From assembly GCA_963803245.1 (NCBI GenBank), contig CAWDLI010000015.1, positions 310,001 through 374,000 of the forward strand: a DNA stretch of 64,000 bases. The letters are read 5' to 3'. This DNA comes from JACVRW01 sp963803245. Lineage in GTDB: Bacteria; Actinomycetota; Thermoleophilia; Solirubrobacterales; Thermoleophilaceae. Each line of letters starts with the position of its first letter. Position 1 is the first letter of the stretch. A model generated the notes under the pieces. It saw nothing but the letters and a program-made list of their open reading frames with translations. It had not been told where the DNA came from and did not search any database. Positions 1 to 11,176 of this stretch are shown piece after piece. A program made the translations under genes and the position numbers.

Positions 1-221
1 GGCGGGATGGTCAGCCGCAGCTCGGACTCGCCCGTGGCGTAGGTCGCGGCACTCTCCGCCCGGGAACTCCACTGCGGCAAGTAGTGCGGGATCCAAACCG
101 ACGTGTCGAGGCCGGGAGCGTCGAAGTGGTCTGAGAACTCCGGGGCGCCGATGGCTTGCAGCTTCGCAGCCGGCCGGCCCCTGCGAGGGCCACTCCATCT
201 AATAGAGCCGCCATCGGGCAT
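1..221 (-). CDS. GH16-like secreted/cytosolic hydrolase, N-terminal part (runs off the left edge)
   Basis: An open minus-strand frame begins at an ATG at 221-219 and stays open to the window edge, so only about 73 N-terminal residues are present. Residues near 28-73 contain FSDHFDAPGLDTSVW followed by IPHYLPQWSSRAESAATY. This F-D-x-F-D...L-D-x-S-x-W pattern is the usual opening of the concanavalin-like fold of family 16 glycoside hydrolases and related actinobacterial proteins. No clear signal peptide precedes it, and no Shine-Dalgarno is obvious. The catalytic E-x-D-x-E region would lie outside the window, so activity cannot be judged. The family is recognised from pattern memory; the start could differ by a few codons. 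Confidence 0.55.
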   Translation of the reverse strand, partial: MPDGGSIRWSGPRRGRPAAKLQAIGAPEFSDHFDAPGLDTSVWIPHYLPQWSSRAESAATYATGESELRLTIP

Positions 222-304
222 CGACGCGGCGCTGGGCACACCCAGATCTCAACGATCCGTGTGGAGCTTCGGCTCCGCCGGGCACCGACCTACCGTCATG
301 AACC

Positions 305-2160
305 GTGAGTTCAAAGCGCAACCGCAACAGGAAGGCCTGGACCCGAAATCGGAAGAAAGGAAAAAGCCAGGCAGCGTACCGGGCGGTTCCGCGGGCACCC
401 AGGGAGACCCACGTCCGTCCGGCACTGGAGCTGCGCCGCGAGGCGGCCACGGAACTTGACCAGATTGGCGTGGTGATAGTGGAGGAACAGCTCGGCCTGA
501 GCACGACCGATCGAGATGGCCTGCGGGCCATCTCGACCAAACTGCCGTTCGAGCCATGCATGTCGCTGCTCTCGATCCTGGCGGGGCGGGTCGAGGAGAC
601 CACTAACCGGCCGCTCGAGCAGCTCCAGATTGCCGAGGGCTTCTTTGGCGTGAGCGAGCTAGTAAAGCGCTACCACGAGCTGCTCCGGCGGGACGAAACC
701 GCTCACATCTTCGCCCCACAATCGCTCTACACCCTGATGCGCGTGCTGATCGACGAGGCGTATGACGCGCCGGTCACCCTTGAGCTGCCGCCCGAGGAGC
801 GGCTCGCGTTGATGGAGGCGGTCGTCGCGTCCAACTCGGTGATCGAGCGAGGCCTTGATATCAACGTGGGTCCGACCCAGGAAGACCTCCTTGCCTACGA
901 GCTCCAAGCCGGTCACTACTACTCACGACCAAATGGTTGGAGGAGATGGCGCGGGCACGTGAGCTTTACCGTTTGGCGACCGAGGACCAGGGTCTGCTCG
1001 AATCGCCGGACTTCGTACCGGTCAAGGACTGGACCGAACGGAGTGGACTCACGGCCGAGGAGCAGTGGCTCTTCGGGTTCGGACTGAGCAGCGTTACGAA
1101 CGCCTGGGATGCTAGTCGCCATCCCCATATTCCCGCCGAGACGGTCGCGGACATACTCAACCGGACCGGTCTCGCGGACAGAGCGGAGGCCGCCCTTGCC
1201 TCGATCTCGGCTGACCGAGAGGCCCTGGAGGCTGCATTTGTTGAACTTAGTGCGTACGGGAAGCGGTTCATCTGGGAGTTGCGTCCCTTCAACACTTGGC
1301 CCTTTTTGAGACTCAGGGACAACGGCGGACTGGTGCTGCTCGGGCGGCCCTGGATCCTCAGCTGGCTGGGGGAGGGATTCCACTATCGCGCCATCCGTGC
1401 AGCGCAGCACGAGGACGCTGCCGCAGCCGATGGCCGGACCGATCACGTCCAGCGTTACACGGCCTTCGCCGGCCAGGTCTTCGAGCGGTACTGCTTACGC
1501 TTGGCAGAGCACGGTGTTCCCGCACCCGCCGTAGTGATGGGCGAGCAGCCGTACGGCAGGGGCGGCGGTCAGAAGACGAGCGACATCGCCCTGGTCGCGG
1601 GCAAGGATCTCGTGCTATTTGAGGTGAACGCACGCCGAGTCGGAACGCAGCCGCTCCTTACCGGTGACCCGCTCGACGCCTCGGAGGAACTCACGAAGCT
1701 GCTGGTAAAGAAAATCAACCAACTTGGCGTATCGGTCGCTGCGCTGCTCAGCACCGACGCCGCCCTGCCGGGCATCGACATAGCAGGGGTAGCACGTATT
1801 TTCCCCGTCGTTGTTGCAGCTGGCCGCCTTTGGCAGACCAGCAACCTTTGGGGCTACCTCGACCATGCGCGGGACCCGGAGAAGTGCAGGTCTTTCGACG
1901 ACAAGCGCGTTCAACCCCTGCAGGTTTTGGACGCCGGCGATTACGAGCAGCTGCTGGCGCTTGCCCACCACGGCAGCAATCTGCCCGACTTGCTGGCGCG
2001 CAAGACGGCCGGTCCGTATCGCCACCGCGACCTCGCCGTGTGGCTCAAGGAGGACCCACAAGCCCCTGATCCCAAGGTTCGCCTTCCGGCAGTCGAGGCG
2101 ACGTTTGACGCCATGATCGCGGCGCTCAAGCCCCTCTTTACGGAGCCCGGGAAGAAGTAG
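305..2160 (+). pseudogene. Unknown protein with a PD-(D/E)XK-like segment, apparent frameshift near 921-936
   Basis: Two overlapping frames join into one protein of about 615 residues. The first runs from a GTG at 305 to about 920. The second continues from about 925 to the TAG at 2158-2160. The joint lies around AGHYYSR / TKWLEEMARAREL, and a single indel there restores one ORF. The N-terminus is very basic (KRNRNRKAWTRNRKKGK). The C-terminal half contains SDIALVAGKDLVLFEVNARR, which resembles the D...(E)xK core of PD-(D/E)XK nucleases but has N where K is expected. I recognise no named family. Codon choice looks less GC-extreme than in the genes to the right, so transfer is possible. An alternative ATG at 298 is in another frame and stops at 459. 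Confidence 0.5.
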
Positions 2161-2272
2161 CTACTCCAGCCTGGTAGGAAGCGCACAGACCCCGACGCGG
2201 GCGTGAGGCCTTAGAGGGCTGGACGGTGATCGGCGCGCGAACGCAAGCCCCGGCGGCCACGGCAAACGCGCC

Positions 2273-3376
2273 CTAGCCCGAGGAAGCGCCGGCAGCCACC
2301 CCGGCCCTGCGATTCAGCTCGGCCCGCACCAGCTTGTCCAGGTCTCCATCCAGCACACCCTGCACGTTCCCGACCTCCACGTCGGTCCGGTGGTCCTTCA
2401 CCATCGTGTACGGCTGCAGGACGTAGGACCGGATCTGGGACCCCCACCCCACGTCCAGCGCCTCGCCGCGCTCCTTCGCGATCGCCTCCTGGCGCTTGCG
2501 CTCCTCCAGCTCGGTCAGCTTCGCCCGCAGCATCGTCATCGCGGTGTTCTTGTTCGCGGACTGCGAGCGCTCGTTCTGGCACTGCACCACGAGCCCGGTC
2601 GGGCGGTGGGTGATCCGCACCGCCGAGTCGGTCTTGTTCACGTGCTGGCCGCCGGCCCCGGAGGCGCGGTAGGTGTCGATCTGGAGGTCGTCGGGCTCGA
2701 GCTCCACCTCGACGTTGTCCTCCATGAGCGGCGCGACCTCGAGCCCGGCGAAGGCCGTGTGGCGGCGCGACTGGGCGTCGAACGGCGAAATGCGCACCAG
2801 CCGGTGCACGCCCTTCTCGGCTGAGAACAGGCCATAGGCGTTCTCGCCGCGCGCGATGAAGGTCGCCGACTTGATCCCGGCCTCCTCCCCGGCCGAGGCC
2901 TCGGCCAGCTCCACCTTCATCCCGCGGCGCTCGGCCCAGCGCATCTCCATGCGCAGCAGCATCTCGGCCCAGTCCTGCGAGTCGGTGCCGCCGGCGCCGG
3001 CGTTGACGGTGACGACCGCGTCGCCGCCGTCGTACTCGCCGCCGAACAGGCGCGCCTCCTCCAGCTCGGCCAGCCGGGAGTCGATCGAGGCGCGCTGCTC
3101 CTGGAGCTCGGCGGCCATGCTCTCGTCCTCCTCGGCCATCTCGGCGAGCGTGTCGATGTCGCCGATGTCGCGCTCGAGCGAGCGGTAGGACTCCAGCCGG
3201 CGCGTGAGGGACGAGTGCTCGGCCGACACCTTCGCCGCCCGGTCCTGGTCGTCCCAGAACCCGGGGGCCTGCATCTGCCCCTCGAGCTCCTGGATGCGCT
3301 CTTCTAGCCCTGCTGGGTCAAAGATAGTCCGCGAGCAGCTTCAGCTGGTCGCGGAGGCCACTGGCGTCGGCAGTCA

Positions 3377-3377
<1 letters not shown>
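2273..3377 (-). CDS. prfB: Peptide chain release factor 2 (programmed +1 frameshift)
   Basis: RF2 recognises UAA/UGA and triggers release of the finished peptide. Zero-frame codons run from a GTG at 3377 (MTADASGLRDQLKLLADYL) to an in-frame UGA at 3320-3318. After a +1 shift the frame continues LDPAGLEERIQELEGQ into the main ORF, for a 367-aa product, normal for the family. The anticodon-mimic tripeptide SPF (ISPFDAQSRRHTAF) and the catalytic GGQ (GAGGQHVNK) are both intact. The GTG overlaps the last base of the secA TAG stop by 1 nt, so the two genes are translationally coupled. A start at the internal ATG at 3274 would lose the N-terminal helices and is less likely. Confidence 0.95.
3317..3326 (-). 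promoter_or_regulatory. prfB autoregulatory +1 frameshift site
   Basis: On the minus strand the sequence is UAU CUU UGA C, identical over these ten bases to the Escherichia coli prfB recoding site. The UGA is codon 20 of the zero frame, and the +1 frame from CUU(U)GAC reads straight into the conserved RF2 ORF. In the known mechanism low RF2 slows decoding of UGA and lets tRNA-Leu slip by +1, so RF2 controls its own level. The upstream AGGGGG stimulator of E. coli is not clearly present here (GCGGAC lies at that position). Confidence 0.88.
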
Positions 3378-6265
<2,888 letters not shown>

Positions 6266-6311
6266 CGCAAAGACGGTAGCAAGGGGACGGGAACGCTCTG
6301 GAGGTGCTTCA

Positions 6312-6330
6312 GCCCAGGCTCAGGCTGGGC
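6312..6330 (-). terminator. Short hairpin at the end of hpf
   Basis: GCCCAG (6312-6317) and CTGGGC (6325-6330) can form a 6-bp GC stem with a 7-nt loop. It overlaps the hpf stop codon, just ahead of secA. No U-tract follows on either strand, so this may be only an attenuating structure between hpf and secA. Confidence 0.3.
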
Positions 6331-6664
6331 GCGGCGCCTCTGCGGACGCCCCCCTGCGAGGGCGGGCACGGCGCTTGTCACGGTGCTTCTTCACCTGACG
6401 TGCCAAGTCCTCCGCGAGAAGGTTGATCGAGTGCGACATGTCCGGGGAGCGCTCGGTGGCGCGGAGCGTCACGCCCTTGAGGTGGAGCGTGGCCTCGGCG
6501 ATCTGCGAGTCCTTGATCGAGGGGTTGCTCTCCTCGCGCAGCTCGACCTCGAGGTCGGCCAGCGGAGAGACCTGCCGGGCCACCTTCGCGAGCTTCTTCT
6601 CGACCCGAGCCCTGAGCTCGGCTTCGACGATCGCGTCGTTTCGGCCCTTGACCTGGATGCGCAT
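6320..6664 (-). CDS. hpf: Ribosome hibernation factor, short HPF/RaiA type
   Basis: This 114-aa protein starts MRIQVKGRNDAIVEAELRARVEKKL, the typical beta-alpha-beta opening of the ribosome hibernation factor family that occupies the mRNA/tRNA channel of idle ribosomes. The ATG at 6664 is preceded by GAGGGAGAGCC, a strong ribosome binding site. The product ends in a basic tail (KKHRDKRRARPRR) and lacks the C-terminal dimerisation domain of long HPF. Long HPF (about 200 aa or more) is the more usual actinobacterial form. No frameshifted continuation resembling the missing domain is visible in the 54 nt before secA, so the short form looks genuine. Confidence 0.85.
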   Translation of the reverse strand: MRIQVKGRNDAIVEAELRARVEKKLAKVARQVSPLADLEVELREESNPSIKDSQIAEATLHLKGVTLRATERSPDMSHSINLLAEDLARQVKKHRDKRRARPRRGASAEAPRPA

Positions 6665-6753
6665 CGGCTCTCCCTCGGTATCGGCGGGAAATGGCAGGCG
6701 ACCTCCGATGGTAGTGGCCGACCTCCACGGAGGGAAGGGCCTTCGCGAACGGA

Positions 6754-7389
6754 TCACAGCCGCCCGAGCGTGCGCGCGTAGGTGACCGCCTGGACGTGCT
6801 CGCAGCCGGCCCCGCGGAGGGCCTCGGCGCCGGCCGCAAGGGTCGCGCCGGTGGTGGCCACGTCGTCCACGAGCAGCACCCGCGCGAGGCGTCCCGCGGC
6901 GCCCGAGGCGTGCACCGAGCCGGCCAGCGCGAGCGCGCGCTCGGCGCGGTCGCGGCCGACCTGCGTGCCGGACCCGCCGCTCCGCTCGAGGCAGTCGACC
7001 ACCGCGCAGCCGGTGCGCTCGCGCACGGCGCGCGCCAGCACCAGCGCCTGGTTGAACCCGCGCCGCCGCTCCCTGGCGGGGCTGAGCGGCACCGGCACGA
7101 GCACGGCGCCGAGCAGCAGCCCCTCCGGCGCCGTGGCCACGATCGCCGCCGCCATCGAGCCCGCCACCCCCAGCGCCGCGTGGAACTTGAGCGCGCGCAC
7201 GAGGTCGCGGGCCGCGCCCTCGTAGGCGACCGCAGAGAAGCAGGGCACGCCGGCCAGGTCCGCCAGGCCGGGCGGCAGGCGCCGCAGCCCGCGCGCGCAG
7301 GGGCGGCAGAGCGGGCTGCCGCGCGGGGCGGCCCCTGAGCAGCCCCAGCAGAGTGGAGGCGCCACGAGCGCCGCAAGCCGTGTGAGCAC
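6754..7389 (-). CDS. ComF-family phosphoribosyltransferase-like protein
   Basis: ComF/GntX-type proteins join a small zinc-binding N-terminus to a phosphoribosyltransferase fold and are linked to DNA uptake or nucleotide salvage. Here the N-terminal cysteine pairs are CWGC and CRPC (first 40 residues) and the PRPP-binding loop is VLLVDDVATTGAT near the C-terminus. The RRRGFNQA motif typical of ComF (PLSPARERRRGFNQALVLA) is also present. I chose the GTG at 7389 (MLTRLAALVAPPLCWGC, 211 aa). The frame is open upstream to a TTG at 7440, but the extra 17 residues look non-conserved. The gene lies upstream of hpf and is divergent from the ctaG-like gene. Confidence 0.85.
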   Translation of the reverse strand: MLTRLAALVAPPLCWGCSGAAPRGSPLCRPCARGLRRLPPGLADLAGVPCFSAVAYEGAARDLVRALKFHAALGVAGSMAAAIVATAPEGLLLGAVLVPVPLSPARERRRGFNQALVLARAVRERTGCAVVDCLERSGGSGTQVGRDRAERALALAGSVHASGAAGRLARVLLVDDVATTGATLAAGAEALRGAGCEHVQAVTYARTLGRL

Positions 7390-7448
7390 CGGGCCAGCCT
7401 GCCGTCCGGCGACCGACCTGTGGGCGCGCCGATGCCACAATCGCGTGC

Positions 7449-8300
7449 GTGTCGGGTTACATCGGAGCTGGCCACCCGGAGCTCCACTGGTTTGCCGACC
7501 CGGCGGTGCTGGCGCCGCTGGCCCTCCTGACCGGGATCTACGTGTGGCGCTTCCGCGCCGCTCGCCGCGAGGCAGGCGGCCGCGGCGCGGGCGTCGCGCA
7601 GGCGGCGGCGTTCACCGCGGGGATGCTCGCGCTGCTGGCCGCGCTCGTCTCGCCCCTCGACGGCCTCGGTGAGGACTACCTCTTCTCGGCCCACATGGTC
7701 CAGCACGTGCTGCTGGGCGACATCGCCCCGCTGCTGCTGCTGCTCTCGCTCTCGCGCGTGATCATGCGCCCCGCCACCAAGCGGCTCGCGGCGGTCGAGC
7801 GCGCGCTCGGGCCGCTGGCCAGCCCGTGGACGGGGCTCGTGCTGTGGATCGGCATCATGTACCTCTGGCACATCCCCGCGCTGTACGACGCGGCGGCGGA
7901 GCACCCGCTGCTGCACCTGCTCGAGCACGTGTCGTTCTTCACGGCGGGCGTGGCGCTCTGGTGGCCGCTCGTCCAGCCCGTGCCGATGCGCAGGCGCCTG
8001 ACCGGCATGCAGCCGCTCGCCTACATCGCCTCGGCCAAGGCGGGCCTGGCGGCCCTGGGACTCGTGCTCACCTGGAGCGCCACCGCGATCTACCCGTACT
8101 ACGAGCAGACCCCGCGGATCTGGGACCTCTCGCCCGTGGACGACCAGAACGTGGGCGGGGTGATCATGATGGTCGAGCAGTCGCTGACGCTGGTGATCGC
8201 GCTCGTGGTGCTGTTCATGGGCATGCTCGTGCGCTCGGAGACCGAGCAGCGTCGCCGCGAGCGCCTCGAGGAGCGCGCGGGGGTGCTGGAGGGGCCATGA
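7449..8300 (+). CDS. CtaG-like cytochrome c oxidase assembly membrane protein
   Basis: This 283-aa multispanning protein (about seven hydrophobic segments) matches the caa3-type CtaG family, which helps copper loading or assembly of cytochrome c oxidase in Gram-positive bacteria. Family-type histidine motifs are visible: FSAHMVQHVLLGD at the end of helix 2, MYLWHIPALYD, and HLLEHVSFF. Translation starts at a GTG (7449) encoding MSGYIGAGHPELHWFADP. The stop overlaps the next start as ATGA, so the two genes are co-translated. No oxidase subunit gene lies nearby, so the link to the oxidase rests on the family. Confidence 0.85.
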   Translation: MSGYIGAGHPELHWFADPAVLAPLALLTGIYVWRFRAARREAGGRGAGVAQAAAFTAGMLALLAALVSPLDGLGEDYLFSAHMVQHVLLGDIAPLLLLLSLSRVIMRPATKRLAAVERALGPLASPWTGLVLWIGIMYLWHIPALYDAAAEHPLLHLLEHVSFFTAGVALWWPLVQPVPMRRRLTGMQPLAYIASAKAGLAALGLVLTWSATAIYPYYEQTPRIWDLSPVDDQNVGGVIMMVEQSLTLVIALVVLFMGMLVRSETEQRRRERLEERAGVLEGP

Positions 8301-8878
8301 GCAGGGTTGTCGTGATCAATCACCTGACGCTCGACGGGGTGATGCAGGCGCCCGGGCGCCCCGAGGAGGACACGCGCGGGGGCTTCGCCCGCGGCGGCTG
8401 GGCCGGATCGAGGGCGGACGAGGTGGTGAACGCCGCGATGGGCGCTCGGATGCCCCAAAGTCGCGGGCTGCTGCTAGGGCGCCGCAGCTACGAGGACATG
8501 CTGGGCTATTGGAACACGCAGGACAGCCCATTCAAGGACGCCCTCAACAGCGCTCCCAAGCACGTCGCCTCCAGGACGCTGCGCGAGCCGCTGCCCTGGC
8601 CGAACTCGACGCTGCTGAGCGGTGATGTGGCCGAGGCGGTCGCTCACCTCAAGGAGCAGCCGGGGAAGGACCTGACCGTGATGGGCAGCGGCGAGCTGAT
8701 CCAGACACTGATGCGGCACGCCCTCATCGACGAGTATCTGCTGTTCATCCACCCGCTCGTGCTCGGGGAGGGACGCCGGCTGTTCGCCGACGGTGGCCCC
8801 CCGGCTCCTCTGCGTCTCGTCGACACCGAGGTAAGCACGACCGGCGTCCTGATCGCCACCTACCAGCCCTGGCCCTAG
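8297..8878 (+). CDS. Dihydrofolate reductase / RibD C-terminal family protein
   Basis: This 193-aa protein opens with SRVVVINHLTLDGVMQAPGRPEED, the signature of the DHFR-like/RibD C-terminal oxidoreductases common in actinobacteria. Later parts fit the NADPH-binding fold: LLLGRRSYEDMLGYW, then VMGSGELIQTLMRHALIDEYLLFIHPLVLGEGRRLF. GGAGGGGCC just before the ATG at 8297 is a good ribosome binding site, and the start overlaps the ctaG-like stop. The true substrate is unknown; most members of this group are uncharacterised reductases rather than folate enzymes. Confidence 0.85.
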   Translation: MSRVVVINHLTLDGVMQAPGRPEEDTRGGFARGGWAGSRADEVVNAAMGARMPQSRGLLLGRRSYEDMLGYWNTQDSPFKDALNSAPKHVASRTLREPLPWPNSTLLSGDVAEAVAHLKEQPGKDLTVMGSGELIQTLMRHALIDEYLLFIHPLVLGEGRRLFADGGPPAPLRLVDTEVSTTGVLIATYQPWP

Positions 8879-8919
8879 CTTCCTGACTTTTGGTTGCTCT
8901 GCAACCACTGGGCAGGAAG
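8879..8919. terminator. Bidirectional compound hairpin between convergent genes
   Basis: An outer 7-bp stem pairs CTTCCTG (8879-8885) with CAGGAAG (8913-8919). Inside it a 6-bp stem pairs GGTTGC (8892-8897) with GCAACC (8901-8906) around a 3-nt loop. It starts right after the stop of the reductase gene and lies between two convergent genes, which suits a two-way terminator. It does not share sequence with the palindromes at 21.3 and 56.4 kb. Confidence 0.6.
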
Positions 8920-8948
8920 GAAGGACCAGGGACCGCCCGGCCCCGGCC

Positions 8949-9719
8949 CTAGAAGAACCCGTCGAGCCGGATGATCATCATCTGGGCGTAGTCGACGGTC
9001 TCGAAGGTGCCGGTCGACTTGCACCACAGGCTCACCTCGGCGCTCCCCGAAATGGACGCGCCGCCGTTCATCGACAGCGTCCTCCTCACGCTGTCGCCCT
9101 CCGGGATGGACCTCCGGTCGGACGCGCCGCCGATGAAGCCGCCACCGTTGCGGAGCTCGCAGTTGGTCTCCCTGACGACTCCCGAGCCCGCGGTGCCCAC
9201 CCTGGTGTTGGCCGTGGCGGCGATCGCGTAGCTCCCGGCCGGCAGGACCCTGCCGGCGACCTTGGTGTAGCTGTCGTCGCTGTTCAGCTCGACCGGAGCC
9301 GACGGGCCGGCGAAGGCCGCCGTGGTGGTCGGCGGCATGGCGAGGGTTCCCTCGTTGATGTCGGTGCCGGTGAGCGAGTTGTCGGTGGCCACCCGGCTGT
9401 TGACCGAGCCGGAGGCGTAGTCGCCGTTCCCGAGCGAGAAGTCCTGGATGTCGGCATCGGTCAGCGTCCCGTCGGCGACATCTGCGCCGAGGAAGGAGTG
9501 GACGTCGAAGGTGTTGATCGAGTTGTCCTTGACGTCACCGCTCTGGATGTCGTCGTTGCGGATGTCGGCGGACCGGACCTCGCCGTCGACGATGTCGGTG
9601 CTGCGGATCGTGTTCGCGGCGTAGGCGGTGCCACCCGCCAGCACCCCGAAGCAGGCAATCGCGGCCATCACGTCGTACGCGGAGTTAGGCCGAACCCTGT
9701 GCAGCAGTCTGCGAAGCAT
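8949..9719 (-). CDS. Secreted protein with D-I/V-x-D/N-G repeats
   Basis: The 256-aa product has an N-terminal export signal: basic MLRRLLHRVR, then a hydrophobic stretch MAAIACFGVLAGGTAYA ending in an A-x-A-like site. Residues about 35-125 are a run of short degenerate repeats (STDIVDGEV, SADIRNDDI, SGDVKDNSI, DADIQDFSL) that suggest a repetitive beta structure. The C-terminal third, about 140-256, is a beta-rich domain with two cysteines (ETNCEL and SLWCKS) that could form a disulphide. Proteins with this layout are frequent in Solirubrobacterales but, to my knowledge, uncharacterised. No function is assigned. The upstream region carries three CGTTACGG-like repeats. Confidence 0.8.
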   Translation of the reverse strand: MLRRLLHRVRPNSAYDVMAAIACFGVLAGGTAYAANTIRSTDIVDGEVRSADIRNDDIQSGDVKDNSINTFDVHSFLGADVADGTLTDADIQDFSLGNGDYASGSVNSRVATDNSLTGTDINEGTLAMPPTTTAAFAGPSAPVELNSDDSYTKVAGRVLPAGSYAIAATANTRVGTAGSGVVRETNCELRNGGGFIGGASDRRSIPEGDSVRRTLSMNGGASISGSAEVSLWCKSTGTFETVDYAQMMIIRLDGFF

Positions 9720-9754
9720 CCCGTCGCCCCCTTGCGGCCCCTGGGGCCGTCGGT

Positions 9755-9802
9755 CGGTTACGGGCCCTACGCTCTTCGACCGCCGTTACGAGTCCGTTAC
9801 GG
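9755..9802. promoter_or_regulatory. Triple C(C/G)GTTACG(G/A) repeat upstream of the secreted repeat protein
   Basis: Copies lie at 9755-9763 (CGGTTACGG), 9783-9791 (CCGTTACGA) and 9794-9802 (CCGTTACGG). The last two are 11 bp apart, one helical turn. They sit 36-83 bp upstream of the minus-strand ATG at 9719, and the last overlaps the stop codon of the UDP-glucose pyrophosphorylase gene. A direct-repeat operator is plausible; the regulator is unknown. Confidence 0.35.
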
Positions 9803-11170
9803 CGACGCGTCGAGGACCGCGCCGTCCTGGATCTCGCGCGGCCCCTCCACCCGGACGCTGCCGCGCACCACGACGCCGGAGCCGAAGCTCACGTCGCCCT
9901 CGACCGTGAGCCGGTCGCACTCCACCAACGAGGGCGGGCCCTTGGAGAAGTGGCGCTCCAGGTCCGGCACGAGCTTGTAGTGCTTGGAGTCGAGCTCGAT
10001 CACCGGCGGCGTGCCGCGGCGCTCAGGCGCCAGCTCCACGCGCGGACCCGGGTTCATCACGTAGGCGTCCGAGCGCAGCGAGAGCAGGTCCGCGGAGGTC
10101 TTGACGGGCACGAAGCGGCTGCGCGGCACGCGCACGGCGGCGGCGCCCTCGAACAGGGCGATCGCCGCCCCCATCGCGGTCTCGAGCTGGATGACCGCGG
10201 GCGACGAGGAGTCCTTGGGATCGACGGTCTTGCGGTTGACGATCATCGGCAGCTCGAGGACCCCTCCGCCGTTCTCCAGCTGCTTGGCGAGGGCAGGGAG
10301 GTTCACCCACAGCGTGTTGCAGTTGAAGTAGCGGTGGCGGCTCACGTCCTGGAACGCGTCCACGTCGCCGTCCGGCGTCTGCGCGATCTCGCGCAGCACG
10401 AGCCCGCCGTCCGGGCGCCGGGCCAGGTGGCCGCCCTTGCGGTCGGACTCGGTGCGGTCGGCCGCCTCCATCAGGAACGGCAGCCGCTCGCGCGCGAACC
10501 AGGCGAGGATCCGCTGGTCGAGCGTGGCGCCGAGGTTGTCGGAGTTCGACACGAACGCGTACTCGTAGCCGCGCTCGAGCATCGCGTCGAGCATCCCCGA
10601 GCCGGCGAGCGACGGGTAGAGGTCGCCGTGTCCGGGCGGCACCCACTCGAGCTTCGGGTCGTCGGGCCAGCTGACCGGCTCGAGGTCGTCCTCGCGCAGC
10701 TTCGGGACCTTGCCCTGCACGAAGTCCAGCGGCAGGTCGGCCTCCAGGTCCGGATAGCGGCCGAGCGCCTCGAGCGAGTCGTCGCGGGTGGCGAAGCTGT
10801 TCATCAGCACGAGCGGCACGCGCGCGCCGGCCTCCTCCCGAAGCGCCAGCACCTGGCGCGCGATCACGTCGAGGAAGGTCAGCCCGTCCTTCACCTCCAG
10901 GAGCGACTTGGCGCGGCTCATGCCCATGCTCGTTCCCAGGCCGCCGTTCAGCTTGATCACGACGGCGCGGTCGAGCGCGGCGCGCGCGCCGTCGGGGTCG
11001 TCCGGGAGCTCCTCGGCGTCCGGCAGGGACTCCACCGGCTCGATCTCCGACTCCGGGAGCGTCCCCTGCTCACCGGCCTCGAGCCGCGCCCGCTGGCGGG
11101 CAAAGGTCTCGACGGCGACTTCCGGCAGGCCCTCGGCCCGCATCTTCTCCACGGCGCTGTTCATGGGCAC
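9797..11170 (-). CDS. UTP-glucose-1-phosphate uridylyltransferase, eukaryote-type (UDPGP family)
   Basis: The enzyme makes UDP-glucose from UTP and glucose-1-phosphate, feeding the UDP-glucose dehydrogenase and glycan genes further right. The 457-aa protein carries the UDPGP nucleotide-binding motif KLNGGLGTSMGM (about residue 73) and family blocks such as WVPPGHGDLY, FVSNSDNLGAT and FNCNTLWVNL. It ends in a left-handed beta-helix-like tail (LTVEGDVSFGSGVVVRGSV). It is unlike the bacterial GalU family. Start is a GTG at 11170 or an ATG two codons later (11164). It is divergent from the GGDEF/HD-GYP gene, with almost no spacer if that gene starts at 11177. Confidence 0.92.
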   Translation of the reverse strand: MPMNSAVEKMRAEGLPEVAVETFARQRARLEAGEQGTLPESEIEPVESLPDAEELPDDPDGARAALDRAVVIKLNGGLGTSMGMSRAKSLLEVKDGLTFLDVIARQVLALREEAGARVPLVLMNSFATRDDSLEALGRYPDLEADLPLDFVQGKVPKLREDDLEPVSWPDDPKLEWVPPGHGDLYPSLAGSGMLDAMLERGYEYAFVSNSDNLGATLDQRILAWFARERLPFLMEAADRTESDRKGGHLARRPDGGLVLREIAQTPDGDVDAFQDVSRHRYFNCNTLWVNLPALAKQLENGGGVLELPMIVNRKTVDPKDSSSPAVIQLETAMGAAIALFEGAAAVRVPRSRFVPVKTSADLLSLRSDAYVMNPGPRVELAPERRGTPPVIELDSKHYKLVPDLERHFSKGPPSLVECDRLTVEGDVSFGSGVVVRGSVRVEGPREIQDGAVLDASP

Positions 11171-11176
11171 GATCCT

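Noticed and set aside
298..459. ATG at 298 opening MNREFKAQPQQEG as the start of the first plus-strand gene
   Set aside because: It stops at 459 and the protein-like sequence continues in the frame that starts with GTG at 305; kept only as an alternative.
9950..11176. Long upstream extension of the GGDEF/HD-GYP frame
   Set aside because: This part is antisense to the UDP-glucose pyrophosphorylase gene and carries no domain; the true protein begins near 11177 or later.
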